NCBI RefSeq assembly: GCF_037975245.1
Contig: NC_092576.1
Location: forward strand, 4,852,001-4,916,000
DNA length: 64,000 bases
Source: Apostichopus japonicus
Lineage: Eukaryota; Echinodermata; Holothuroidea; Aspidochirotida; Stichopodidae
Direction of reading: 5' to 3'
The notes under the pieces are model-generated. The model was not told where the DNA came from. It saw only the letters and a program-made list of their open reading frames with translations, and did no database searches. How positions within the stretch are numbered: the stretch's first letter is position 1; each line of letters starts with the position of its first letter. Shown here piece after piece: positions 41,546-55,800 of this stretch. The translations under genes and the position numbers were made by a program.

Positions 41546-42320
41546 GTTGAAATATTTGAATTGCCCTTCAATTCATGAAATGACCAATTTTCTTTGCTCT
41601 TATTTCCAAGTCTACATTAGACCAGACTATAGGAGACTGTCAGCCAACAAGCTATTAACTAATACCATAGCAATGTAATACAAATTACCCCATTACCATA
41701 TTCTGATTGGTTGTAACCATTTACATAAACATTGAATAAGTCTCCTGCTACAACTTCTGTATTAACATAGTTGAAAGTATAACCTCCTCCAGTCCTCCCC
41801 CCCCCCCCCTCCCAAACAAAGCGTCTTCAAGAGTTCCCAACTCCTGTGATCATCTGAATACTGTAGTTAGAACATTGATCTATGCTTCATTTCAACATGA
41901 TCAAGTGCATTAAACCAATCTGCTCTCTCCTGGCCACAGTTTTAAAATAATTCACAATCATGAAGATTCTTGTCCAAACTAAAGCAAATTAAATTCAACT
42001 ACTGCAGTTTGCTTTGTTCCAATTCCATATTACTAAAAGTAATTTCAAGATGAACTCTGTTTTCTTAACATTATAAAATGACTCACTTCCTCCAATGTCA
42101 GCAATTGTTCAGACCTCCCTTCCCACTGTAAAGTCACAATGACGCACAAGTCTCATATTCTAACACAACACCCAATCCTGACAGCAATTCCTGATCACAG
42201 CATCATCACCATCTGTCCCCTTACATAGCTAATCGTTGAGTCATATATTCAAACTTCAAAACAGGAAGTCACTAAACAAGATTGGTTAAACGTGCCAAAA
42301 GTATCATCTCATATTTATAA

Positions 42321-42354
<34 letters not shown>

Positions 42355-42424
42355 CGATCTATATATATATCTATATATATATATATTTATATATATAACA
42401 TTGTTGTCCTCTTAAATACCACCT

Positions 42425-43260
42425 TCTAGAAGGAATGAATAGGCAAAATCCTTGTCCTCTCATGGTATCACCTTCCAGTATTTATAAATATGCAACATCC
42501 ATGTATTATTGGTGTCAACAGCTAATGTAAATGCAAATGCAACATCGTTATTCTCTTATTGTATAACCTTCCAGTAGTAAATATGCAACATTCATGTCCC
42601 ATCCCTGTTTCACCTATTAGTAATGAATATGCAACATCCTTGTCCTCTCATTGTATCACCTCCAGTATTTATAAATATGCAACACACGTCTTAGTTGTGT
42701 CAACATCTAGTATCATTGAATATGCAACATCATCAGTTTCTCGCTATAACCTTCCAGGAGTAGTAAAAATACAACATCCCTGTTTCACCCTCTATTAGTA
42801 ATGAATGTGCAACATCCTTGTCCTCTCATTGTATCACCTTCCAGTATTTATAAATATGCAACATCCCTGTCTTAGTTGTGTCAACATCTAGTATCATTGA
42901 ATATGCAACATCATCAGCCTCTCACTGTTTAATCTTCCAGTAGTAGTTAAAATACAACATCCCTGTCCCACCTTCTATTAGTAATGAATATGCAATATCC
43001 TCACCCTCTAAATATACCACCTTCCAGCAGTTATACATATATGTAACATCCCTGTCCCTCTCCTGTATCAACTTCTATTAGTAATGAATATGCAATATCC
43101 TCACACTCTAATTACATCACTTTCCAGCAGTTATACATATATGTATCATCCCTGTCCCTCACCTGTATCAACTTCTCTTTGCAATGAATATGCAACATCC
43201 TCATCCTCTCATTGAATCTCATTCTTGTAGTAGTAATAAATATACAACATCCCTGTCCAA
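42425..43260. repeat. AATATGCAACATCC satellite array
   Basis: Roughly 60-base units, grouped into longer higher-order repeats, contain AATATGCAACATCC(C/T)TGTC, CTCATTGTATCACC, TTCCAGTA and ATTAGTAATGAATATGCAA. The array lies just downstream of the NEK 3' end. Confidence 0.75.
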
Positions 43261-43364
43261 TATCACCCACTTGCCGACATCCACACTCACACACATCCAT
43301 AGATATGTTCTTGTGTGGTAAGGAAACATGCAAAGGAAACACATTCCTCTGTTAATGGAAAAGC

Positions 43365-43635
43365 ATTCTTTTTCAGATATACCCCTTACGGTTAAACATC
43401 AAGGTGATAATAAGGTACCATTCCTCTCTTACATTCTTTTTCAAATATACCCCTTAAGTTAAACATCAAGGTGATAACAAGGTACCATTCCTCTCTTACA
43501 TTCTTTTTCAGAAACACCCCTTACAGTTAGTTATACATCTAGGTGATCATAAGGTACCAGACCTCTCTTACATTCTTTGTCAGATATACCCCTTACAGTT
43601 AAACATCAAGGTGATAATAAATTACCATTTCTCTC
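43365..43635. repeat. About 65-70 bp tandem repeat, four units
   Basis: Units share TTCTTTTTCAGATATACCCC, TTAAACATCAAGGTGATAA and GGTACCATTCCTCTCTTACA, starting near 43367, 43433, 43500 and 43574. Confidence 0.8.
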
Positions 43636-43895
43636 TTCTAGAAGTAAAACAAATATGAAACAACCCTGTCCTCTTGCTGTGTCCTTCTGGTAGCAAAGAC
43701 AAAGCAAAATCTGGGTTCGGTCCTTGCAAGACATTCTCTTGTTAATGCATATGCAACATTATTCTTTCACCTTCTAATGTGGAACAGTTTTGTTGAAACT
43801 AAGACATGAATGGACACGCAGGAGGTGCTTTTGAAAGTCCCTGTGAATCATAGTACAGCATGAACATGTCCACTGACTGCCTTGATTCTCAAATC

Positions 43896-46800
43896 CTATT
43901 TCTTTGATAAAATCTCACTGAGTATGAAACAGGTCTCCTTCAGATCACTGTCAATGTGGTGTTCAAACTCAAGGCTGTGGAGAGGAAGATGTGACAGCTG
44001 TGAATTCAATACAATATGTCATGAGATGTTTGCTTTTCCTATAGATGAAACAAATATAATATCTTCAAGCACCACCAGAACAACACTTTACATTCAAAGA
44101 TAATATATTTTTTCTTTGTCTCTTCCTAAAACTCTCCCAGAGAATTTTGTCTAATATAGCTCAACATGAAAAACTGCACTACTGTAACCATGCATTTGAG
44201 CAAAGACTAGTTCTTCTGTAAACTGGCTAGGAATTTCTGTACCAGCTTTAAACTAACCCTAGTCTTAACTATAAATAGGCAAAAACAAAACCAAAATAAA
44301 GAAATTATTTACCACAAATCTGATGAAGTAATCCCGGAAGCATTTTTGGTTTTCAGTTTGGACTGAATTTCGCTGAAGACTTTCTCGCCAAGGATATCTT
44401 TACAATGTCTGTAACAAAAAGAGGTTTGCAAGACAAAAAAAAATTGAATTGAAAAATATTTTTCATTTATTGATGGCTGATTAAATCTGATGTCGTATGA
44501 CATCATTCTTCACCTCAAATTAAGATCCAAAGAAAAAGAAGACCAATTGATTCCTTACAGTTTAAAGGTGTACTGTCTTTCAGACTTGATCTTGGATGTG
44601 CACCAAAATCATTATGATTGTTTTTTAGTCTACATGACGAGAATTAGTCCATTAACCAAAGATTTCATTTTTCAGCTCTCTCGACCTCAACTTACATAAA
44701 CTTTTATTCTCCTGAAAGCAGACTGGTTAGTTTGAAAGAGTTGATTTGTTCACACCTTACCATGTCTGCCTTGATCTGACAGTGATTTGGCTACTAGCTG
44801 TGTGATGAGTTGTATAATAGACGAATAGGCAGCTCAACTAAGGTGCAAAAAGATGGGACTGATCACTCAGCTAACCAACTGGAAGAAACCTGCCGTTCAG
44901 TACAAACAGCAGGTTTTTGGATGCAACCTATAGCTAATGGACACTTTCCCAGCCCTATATATCCATATCAAATAACCATTCACCTTTGTATCAGAGTTGT
45001 AAAATGGGTCTTGGTTATTACTCACAAATTCTGCAAAAGGAAGAGCAGCTAGCTATCATACTTTTGTAATTATTTTACTTGATACCAATTTAATAACGTG
45101 ATACTTTAATATGAAGTGAGAGGCAAAACTGTTGCTCATTTTGTCTGTAAATGACAGTTGCTACACTAAGTTGCAACTTGTGAATCATACCCTGCTTGAG
45201 AGGATGATATTCTGGTGACTAAAAGTTGGGAGTTTGGCAAAAATGATGCTGGGAATTGGCTAAGATATACATTTTCCTTAAGTTGGTTACAGTATATAAT
45301 GCATCGAGCAACAGCAGAGTGAATAATGTCATCATATCAATTGAACTGAAAATGTCTTTAGAATACATAAATCACTAATATACAATACAATAGTTTTGCT
45401 ACAAACTGCATACACAAGGAAATAGTTTAGATACAAACTGCAGACACAGGGGAAATAGTTTAGATACAAACTGCATACACAGGGAAATAGTTAAGATACA
45501 AACTGCATACACAGGGGAAAATAGTTTAGCTATAAACTGCATACACAGGAAACTAGTTACCCTTCAGAATGCATACTCAGGGGAAACTGAGATGTTATAT
45601 GAGTTTTTGATTATGATCTTTACCAGAATGTTTATTGACATATTTCTAACTGTTCTCTTACCTTTCTATCAGCTGCCTGCAGCCTTTCTCTTCATCTAAG
45701 TCATCTTCATCTTCCTCGAAACTGTCATCTTCGTACCCCTCCGCTCCCAGATCTGCAGCAGTCCGAGCGTTGTTTACGATCATGTCAAGGTCCTGTAAAA
45801 TAAGATCTTTACGTGACATAAACTGTGATAAACGATTGATCACACCTTTAACCTGCAGTATCTGGGATTTTGAAAAATGTTTTGTATTTTAATTTTTCAA
45901 CATTCCATCAGATCAGATGGTATATACTTCTTAGTTTATAATGATAATTCTATTTCGCCTTGTAACTGCAAAGTCTGTATTTTTTTTTCTGAAAATTAAC
46001 TTGGATTGTAGGAATTTCTGTAACCTCAAGGATTCAGGATTTAAGCAAATTTGAAATATCAACTTTTATTTCTATTTGTTTTCGTTCCGTATATTATCCC
46101 TACTATTTTTGTCATCAACAGAGAATTACATTTACAACAAGTTACTGACTCTCACAACTTTGAACAAGAAAATACAAAGACAATTGATAATAGCCAAAAC
46201 GTTATTCAATTGAAAAAAAATCTTAACCATTCAAGGAAAAAGAGGAAATTTGTTTATTTATTTAAAAGTAAATATTACCTCATCAGAATCCACCTCAAAG
46301 TCATCAGGGTACTCTTCTTCTTCAAGGGGGCCATCTGGACTCTGATTTTTACCCATGGGGCTGGAAGTCTTACAATTGGACCTCAACAGATCATCATCAG
46401 CTGAACCCGGTCTGCTTAGAACCTCTGGAATATCTGAAATGATTATTAAGGTCAGATGTAATCTGTATGGTTGGAATGATGCACAGAAAGGGACATTTAT
46501 CTACATTATTTAGCTGGTAGATATTGTACATAAGGCATAACATAGACAAGTCTATCTAAAATATCTGGTCCATTTTCTGGTGATTTTTCATAATTTTCTG
46601 CATTACTGGATAAAAGGGCTAAATCTATCTAAAACAGCAGACAATTTAAGGACATAAGCACTTTCAAATGTAAAAGAAAATATGTCAATGTAAAATTTCT
46701 TGGTAACATAATGACATGAATATAAGACAGTGAACTATTGATATCTTTGCCAGTACCATTTACTGGCAAAAATAAATACATAAATTAAAGCAAGTGTCCT

Positions 46801-49800
46801 ATTAAAGGAAGAGGCTACACTTTCAAACTTTCAATTTTACATCTTTAAAAATGGTTATTTTTAAAGAGAAACAATCTCGGGCCATCTTCATAGATCGGTG
46901 TGATAGATGTGATGAACAATTCTCACAAACAGCTAATTCTATTTCAGAGACATCACAAGTTGACTGTTTGTTCACAATCAAGGGCTGAAAACTTGAGTGA
47001 GGAGTAAACATGGTATCATCAGGCTACATGTGTTTTACTTTTCAATCTTTTACTTTATTTCTTACATTGTTTACTTCCTGTGATAGAGATTTGGGGGGGG
47101 GGAGGGAGGCATGTTTATGTGCTGAATCTAAAGTACCTTAAAAGAAACAGCAACATAAAACAAAGTAAAAGGTGTCAAATCCTTGCATCACTATACTGCA
47201 ACACAGATTTTTAAAAATGGCAGGTAAGGATATCTCCCAAACGGAGCAACATTTTTTGGGTTACAGAAACGTTGTTCAGGACCAGGCAATGATTAATGGT
47301 TACATTTTGTGAAGCAGATTTGAATTCTGTGACTTTTGTCTCTAATAAAATACTATAGTTCCTGTGTACAAAACCTGCTATACACTGTTAAACTTTTTAA
47401 GCAATTTAACCATTTGCATAGCATTTTGAATAGCACTTTGTATAGCAGTTTACGAAGTGATACTGGATAAACTATTCCCTGATGACAATGATTTCTATCA
47501 AATTTAGCTTCAGATGATAATTAGGTTTTGTTTATCCTTTGAAAGAATAACAGTGACAAACCTTCTTCCTCCTCTGCAAGTGGTACTTCTTCATCCTCTG
47601 AATTCCTCTCGTTGTCATCCTCATCCTCGCTGGATGAGAAATCATCGGAGTACTCTCCCGAATCTAGAGGATCACGACCAACAGCCTGCTGTTGTAATAT
47701 ATCTAGCAACAAATAGAGACAAACAAAACATTAAAGTAAAACATATTTCATTTTTTGCAAACTTCAGTAATGATCAAACCATTATCTATGGTTACACATC
47801 TTGCAATCATGGGATTGGTAAAACAAAAATTGCATGTGGTCTTTGATTTTGGTTTCTGTGAATAGGTTCCTGATAAAAGCTTTTATGATGGAACTTTGAC
47901 TGATTTACAAATCAGAAAGGATATGGAACCCTTAAAACAAGAAGACTGTGACCTATAACTAAAGTTATTAAGACAGAAGAAGAATGAAATTTGGGTAAAT
48001 TTGATGAGATTTTCCACGAATTCGAAGAAAACAAAACTTGTTTTCAAATTGTCAATCATTTATTGGGTTCACTGAACAGCTTAAAGAAACAGATGACAAA
48101 GCATTACAGATGAGAGAACCAATCTTTCTAGTACACTGGACTGTTGTCCACTGAAACATTGGCTCAGTGGCCGTCATAAATTTCTAAAATAGTTACATTG
48201 AAAGGGTCCTAACAATAGACTTTTTGGACTAATTTTGTAATAGTCTTAAAGTGATGCTGTTTAGCCATGTTTTCAATACCAAATTTCCAATGCTACATTT
48301 CCGAAATTTCCCTCAGGGTTAAGGAAGTTCAACCAGGAGGTTGAGGGCGGAAAAATCTGGAAGGCCTGTGAGTTGTGCTTAAGGCGACAAATCATATGCT
48401 CAAGCCAAAACATTCCCAAACCTATGCCTGTACCTGTACCACAAACTTAAGTATTTCAAAAACATAGTACCTTTTACTTAATATTTGTTTTAACTGCACT
48501 ACAAAAAGGCAATTTCTGATTACTTTTTTCTTCCTTTCTCAACAAAAGTACGCTCTGGTTAATAACAAATGGGTGATACTTTTTCATTAAGAAAGGAGGA
48601 GTAAACTTGTCATTAACTAACAAAGAGGGTCAAAGAGCAATGTTCAACATATGAACAGGTCATTTTGAGGTGTTTCACAAAACAAGGTGCCATGGTAGGA
48701 GAGGGGGAGGCAGGGGAACAATGCCTTTTGCCTCCTGGCTCTGCATTCCCCTGCACAAAGTGACTACTAATTTATGTAAGACCAGAGAACTTAACAGTTT
48801 TTAACAACCAGTGACATGTTTTCAGAGACTGGGAGACAACCATCCTCACCAGTCTTTATGGAGTCACCAGACGCCAGACCATCAAAGTTCCTGACTTCAA
48901 ATGCAGACCTACAGCCTGACCTTTCACCTTTGACCCCTACAAAGTTTAAATTGACATCACTCCTTACTTTGTTGGCACTTGTAGGTCGTTTCAAGCTGGA
49001 GGTGTGAAAGAACGAGAGTAAAAAAAAAGATTATAAGCATTTATCATAGAAAATGTACCAAAAGGATGTGGGTGTGATTGGCTCTGTAGTATCAAGTATG
49101 AAGATGGGAATATTTTAACTTTTACTCCGAAGACGACTTAGGATATGCCATGAATCGATTAATAAATAAACTAATTTTATGTTACTTTACAAGAATGTTA
49201 AACATTATCAGTGAACTCTGACCTGTTCTAGAAAAGAATGCCTGTATGTCATGATGTTGTATTATTTCTCCCAAACAAAAATGCAGTGGGACCTTCAACA
49301 GGATAATACTAAGAATAAGTTCCTCTTTATTCCGTCAAACAATAAATCTTCCTCTAAACTATCCTTTGAATAGAAACCTGGTAGAATGTCCTTAAGATAT
49401 CCTGCTATCCTTAAGATATCTGTTAAACTATCCTTTAAACAGATATCTATTGCAGAATGTGGGGGAGGTTTGCAAGTTAGGCAGTTGGGGCTAATGGAGA
49501 GATAAGTAAATGGTTGATACCTCAATCGTTTAAGATTCCATGTCTGCAGGAGGGACTCCTTCTCCACAATAAAATTATTCAGATGCATAGAAACAAATGG
49601 TAGGTTGAGAATTGCACTTGAACTGAAGAGGAAAATTCAGTTTTTGAACGTTAATTATTTTATTACTTTAATTTAATATATTCAAAATACTACATAAGCA
49701 TGAGAAGATAAAACATTCTGACATATATATATATATAGGTTAGAATGTTTTGCTACACAGTAAGAAAATGTGCTAACCATAAAAGGTCATGTGATATGCT

Positions 49801-52800
49801 TCCAGGTGCTACTAACGTATTATTGACACCTCTGTCAGTCAAAGTGATACCAGTTCTGTACACAACTGAAAGCTATTTACTGGTATTTATTGTGATATTG
49901 TTGAGGTCTGGATCACAATGATGTCAAGATTTACTTTCTCTGTCTTAAAGAAGGCTTGATCTGCCTGAACTTCAGCCACTTTTTGAACACAAAACAGTGT
50001 GTCTATGGGATAAAATGTTAGGTTGTTCTTATATGCTGTATTTTTGTAGTCATGTTATCTCTTGTAAAGCGCACTGAGACTGCCGGTATAGTGGCGGTAT
50101 AATGCGCTGTATAAATAATTGTTATTGTTATTATTGTAATTATAAGAAACCAGAAGAAGATTGCAATCTCCATTTATTTACTGTTACAAGTTTATTACCA
50201 CAGAGCTAAGATAAGAATTGGATAGTAATGGTGCTGTAAACCTGGTTTTCCATAAACTTTAAAGCACACCAACCCCTCAGAATCCATGCTTACAATGCAC
50301 GACAGCTAGCTCAGACTTTGGAACGGAAATTTTTTTTACCTATCTCTGTCGGCAAACTCAAATACCTGCAGAGAAATATCTAGAAAATCTTACAACCCAA
50401 CAGAAACTGTTTTGTGACCCGTTTGAGGGTCATGCCACACAATTTGCAGACTGTCGAGATAAAGAATCTCTGTAACTGTATACATTCAAACTTGTACTTG
50501 GAGATTGCAAAATAACACTTCATTACAATAATTGCTTGATGTAATGCTGCTCAAAGCTTGGTTTTGCGTGGATATTTCAGAATAAATTTACCTTGGTCTC
50601 TTTTCAGGATCTTTGTACAGCATGGAATCGATAAGCTGTTGGAAGTCTTGTGAATATATGGAAGGAATGTCCTGTTAATTAAAGACAAGAAAAAGTTAAA
50701 GAGTTTAAACAAAAAGTCAAGTCAAAAATCTTTAAAATGTTGTATAATCTGTTTGGTATTTATTTTTCTCCCCCATTTTTTTGTTCTCTTATGGAAATGA
50801 AACTTGTGTAGGCAAGGTTATTCACTACTGTACATGGTTATATATACTTACAGCGTGGTTCCCTTTTACAATCTTGTAGATGAGTCCCATGAGATTATTA
50901 GCATCAAAGGCAGGTTCAAAGGCACTAATTTCAAACAAGAGGCACCCAAGGGCCTGCAAAAAAAAAAAAAAAACCTGTGACTCAACAAAGGAAGTAACAA
51001 CAACATAGACAATATCTTATTTTAAGGGTGGGTGGGATGGAGAGGGTAGAGCTGAACAATTCTGTTTCTACTCAGGAGAGACCATGCTTTCTTAATTTCA
51101 GCCACTGAGAAGAATAGTTACAACATTTATGAATGCATATCCTACAAATGAGTCACTGCAGAGTTGCAAGGTTAATACAGTTTCTATATTGTACCATTGG
51201 TGTCTGCAGAGCCTCTGGTTGCCCCTAACTTTGCGCTGGAGTGTTGGTCTTCACTCGATACTCTATGTACAAGTATTATTTTCAGAGGGTCACTGCTTCC
51301 AATTCTCCTCCAACTTGACAATTCTTTACCTTATAACTGTCACAATTTGGGTAGGCCGAGACAAACAAGATGGCGTGACATGTTCAAACTGCCACTCTAA
51401 GAGAGTATATATATTCAGGGGAGTAAACAATGAACTGTCTGGCATTGGTGGCGCTATACGATACTAACCCATGAAGAATGTGAATACTTTAGACTGCACA
51501 ACATTATACAAACTTTGTTCACACTTCCTTCAAGCAGATTTAGCTTAGGTATTGACATCTATTTAATAACCTCTTTCCTGTTCACTTTTTCCTCTTTATA
51601 CATAAAAAAGACAATCATTTTTTTTTTCCCCATCAAAATAAGAAAACTTGGTTAAAAATCAAAGGGGGAAAGAAGACTGTTTATAAAAATGAATTAAACT
51701 TACCCAAATGTCTGATTTGTTATTATAAGGCATATCCTGGCACAGTTCCGGGCTCATATGACTTGGTGTTCCCACCATGGTCATAGCCTTGTCGATCGTG
51801 TTTTCTAGTGTTCGAGCAATTCCAAAATCCCCTGCAAATATGTAAAGAACAAAGAGAAAATGATGAAAAACTCTAACAAACGAATCCTTCCAGGAGTTTA
51901 AGTGGTTTTGACAAGCAATGCCAAGATGGAGACTCTTGTATCAATAACACAACAATGAGATACTTTTTGTGGTTTTCATACTTCTTACTTTTACAACATC
52001 GTCAGAATTATATCAACAATAAAAACAACACACTTAGAGATTTATAATCTAAACTGAGCTATGAGCAAATGTTCTCTTCAAGCTATATACTTGTGCACAT
52101 ACACATTCCTTTAGCAAGTAGTGGAAAAAGAAAATTTAATTTAATGTACGACATTTCAAACTATTAATTCTCTTTCTTCGCTTTCTGATCTGTACAGTAT
52201 GAATATATAAGCCCTAACAGTATTTGCTTCAGTCAGCAGTATTCTTGTACCAAAACTATTCGGGCTTCAAGTACTTGAATAAACATTACACTGGTAGTCA
52301 GGTTTCAGGTTTGTATACCACATATGACTTTCTGCAAGCAGATATTTTGAAAACTTGGGACAAAATTAGCACGACATGAGATATCTGTTAACCTTGACCA
52401 AGGTTTCAGTTTGTAAGAGCGAATGAATTTTGCACTCACATATTGTGGGTAATAGGACAAACTAAGCACAACGTGAGATTTGTGGTAACCTGGACTGTCG
52501 AAGGGAACACAGGCTATGACCATGATAATAGGGAGCTACATATATTACCAACCATTGGTTTCTTCTGGTCCATCATTTATTTTCTTCTAGCTGTGTGTTA
52601 AAGTATATGTCTATACACAAGCTTCATGTCATGGTAGTTTCTTAGTAACTTTCAAAACCAGTTTTACATACACCCAGGTCAGAACAATACTCACCTAACT
52701 TCACCACCTCATTCTTGGTGAGAAACACATTCTGTGTTTTAAGATCTCTGTGCAAAAAATAAAAGGTATTTGTCGAATCCAAAAGTAAGAGCGAAAAACT

Positions 52801-55800
52801 TGTTATGTTTCTTTAATCATTTGTGTTGTACTCTGACCTCCAAACAGAACTGGAGAGAACTCTAGTTGTGATACCCATATCTGAAAATCACTGAGTATTC
52901 TAAACTATTAACACACAAACCTTCATAAAGGTGCTGTATCCATTTCACTATTCAGGCAAGAAATTGACTTGTTTTCATAATTAATGTTGTCTACCAATGT
53001 TATTAATGCAGTTCAATAATGAACACCAAAAATAATGACTTACCAATTTGGCTACTTGACTTCTTTCCAAAGTTCATTAGTAAAATGTTAGTCAAGTGTT
53101 AAACATGATAATTCACCTAGTACTCTGTTCAAAGGTAATATGCAGTGTTAAAGAACTTATTAGATGAATGTAAATGGCCAAAAATTATCAAGAAAATGTT
53201 CCGTGACAATCCTTGTGTTCAAACATACATGTACATTGCACAATAAGCCGACCGAGCAAGGCCTTCTTCACTGTTTTTTGGGTTAAAATACACATTAAGT
53301 GATGTTTCTTCTTGCTTCACATTTATTCACACATACTGTATGAACAAGTATTCAGTGAATGTGTTGTTAACTAAAGGTCACAGTCTGGAGACCTGATATT
53401 CAAATTTCTTTTATTGGTAAGCCCAACTTTCATACTTTAATCAACATTGCAACACTCCAGGGGTGTATGTTGTGGCCTGTTGAAGGGGTATAAGGAGAGG
53501 GGATATCCACCACATACCCTATAATGAATTAGGGTGTTTAGTTATAAAATGGCATAATATTTTGGAAGTAATTTATCAGAATTAAAAAAGAAATTCACTA
53601 CTTTTCCTACAAAAATTGCAATTCTTTCCTTCCGAATAGTTGGAATATCAGGGGTTCAAAGAGGGTTTAAGTGGGCCCCAATTTGAAATGTGTAGAACAA
53701 GATTTGAAAAGAATGAAGTTTTAAGCAATCCTATCACAATGTAGGTATTCCAGTCTTACCTATGCAGAATCTTCAACGAGTGTATGTACTGCACTGCCAT
53801 GACTAACTGTATAAACCACTGCATAATTTTACCCTCATCAAATCTTTTGTTTTTGATCTTGTGTGCTTCAATTTTGGCATCTAAAGAGCCTCCGTCACAG
53901 AAATCCTGTTGTTTTCCAAGAAAAGAACATAGTAAAAGAGAATCAATCCTCAAGAAAGAAACATTTTTTGACAAAACAACCAAAATAATGACTTAACACC
54001 TAAAAGCTGCTATTTTTAAATTGTGCAAGCAGTTTCTGCAAAAATGTAATTAAGATTATCTTTTTCAAACTTTTGCTCACAGTATATATGCAAAACTGAA
54101 TTGAATGGTTTTCAATGGTGATTGTTGCAAACACACTGAAGAAGGCTAGTGAAAGTCTATATACCTAGCATTGCACAGTCATGTATTATGGGTAAAAAAC
54201 TGGGAAATACATCCATAGCAAAGCCCAACATGAAGTGTGCAAGCAAGTCTTTTATGTGATATGCACAAAGGTACTATTCATTATGTTTAATTTTAAAAAC
54301 GGTTCAAAGGTTCAATTCATCGTTATCCAGGAAACATATTTAAATATCAGATCTGACTCTTAAATGCATTTCACCAGAATATATATGTTCCAAAACATTA
54401 CTAGTGAAGACACTTCTACAGAAATAACTCAGTTTCAACAATCTTCTTTTCAAGTATGTTGCTAACACATTGCATGAAACCTAGTTTACTATCTGTTTAC
54501 AATAACAGAGATCCATTCCACGATGAATAAACTATACCAGAGTAATGTCATAAGTGCTTCATAATTCACCCCATGTTGCACTAACTGTAGAAAGCTATCC
54601 ATTGCAGTTAATATGTATTGAGTAATATCATAAGCACACCCATAGGGACGTGACTTTCCAAGAAATCGAGAATATGAGAAAATTTTCAAGTTAGGTCACA
54701 TGCTAAGCAGGAGAAGTTAGGGAATTTCCCAGGCGAAAATGACAGAGCATCTAGCAAGTAAATTTCAGTTACTTTCATAAGATCATTTCAGTGTAAAATT
54801 TCAATTTTCCTAAATACTGTACAAACACCATAGCAACAGCATAACATTGAGAGAAGAAAAGACAATGGCCGATCAAAAGGTTTTTTCCCCCAACTTAAGG
54901 ACAAGCTGTAGCAATTTCTGCATGGATAGCAACATCGGACTGGAATGCAGGAATAGGCACGACATTTACATTCCTACCTCATAATTTTAGTTCTTTACCT
55001 GAACGATGCAAAGGGACATCAAGTCTTGTTGTTCTTCGAAGAATGAATCAAAGAAGGTGACAATGTGAGGATGTCTCAACTGTGAAAGGATCCTGAGAAC
55101 ACAAAAAAAAGGAAGCAAAAAGAAGCTAAAGTTATGTCCTTTTCATTAACATCAACGGCAGATGCTGGAAGAAGGCAACAATTATTGCTTGTTTGTTGCT
55201 TTTATACTGTTTATTCCAATCTGATAACAAAAATATATTTATATTTTGGCCAATATTTTTAAACACTTTGTCAAGTGACATCATGAAAAAGCAGTGACTA
55301 AGAGATGTATAGCATAATGTTAACACGAAGGATAGTTCGGATCAACTAGTAGGACAAACAGATGATTGTATCAGGAATGATCACCAGTAATGTTTCTAGA
55401 GGAGAAAAGTTTTGCGTCCTTGGAAAGCAAGTCCCCCAAAATGTTTGAGTCCCGTAGAGAAAGCTTGCGTCTCGATCGAACACCAATTGTATTTATTGTA
55501 TGACCTACTTTTATTAGTATAGTTGTAAAGATGCGATCGTATCAATGCCCATATGGGGGAAATGTTCTACACAATAAATAGGGCTTATGGACCAGTGCCT
55601 TAGCTTCACATTTTTGCAAGGGTGACCAGGCACACCCCATGTTAGCCCACCCTGCCATTTCTGCCCTTGTACTTCGCTACTCGCCAACTCTGCAGTAGCT
55701 CCATGCTTTGACCTTGCAGCGATTCCAACAACCCACTCTTCAGAAATCCATGTCCCTACAGTGTGCAAATCCCTCGCTAAATTTCCACAGTTCACTGCTG

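Noticed and set aside
42425-43260. CRISPR-like regularity of the AATATGCAACATCC repeats
   Set aside because: Units vary in sequence and length with no spacers; this is an ordinary eukaryotic satellite.
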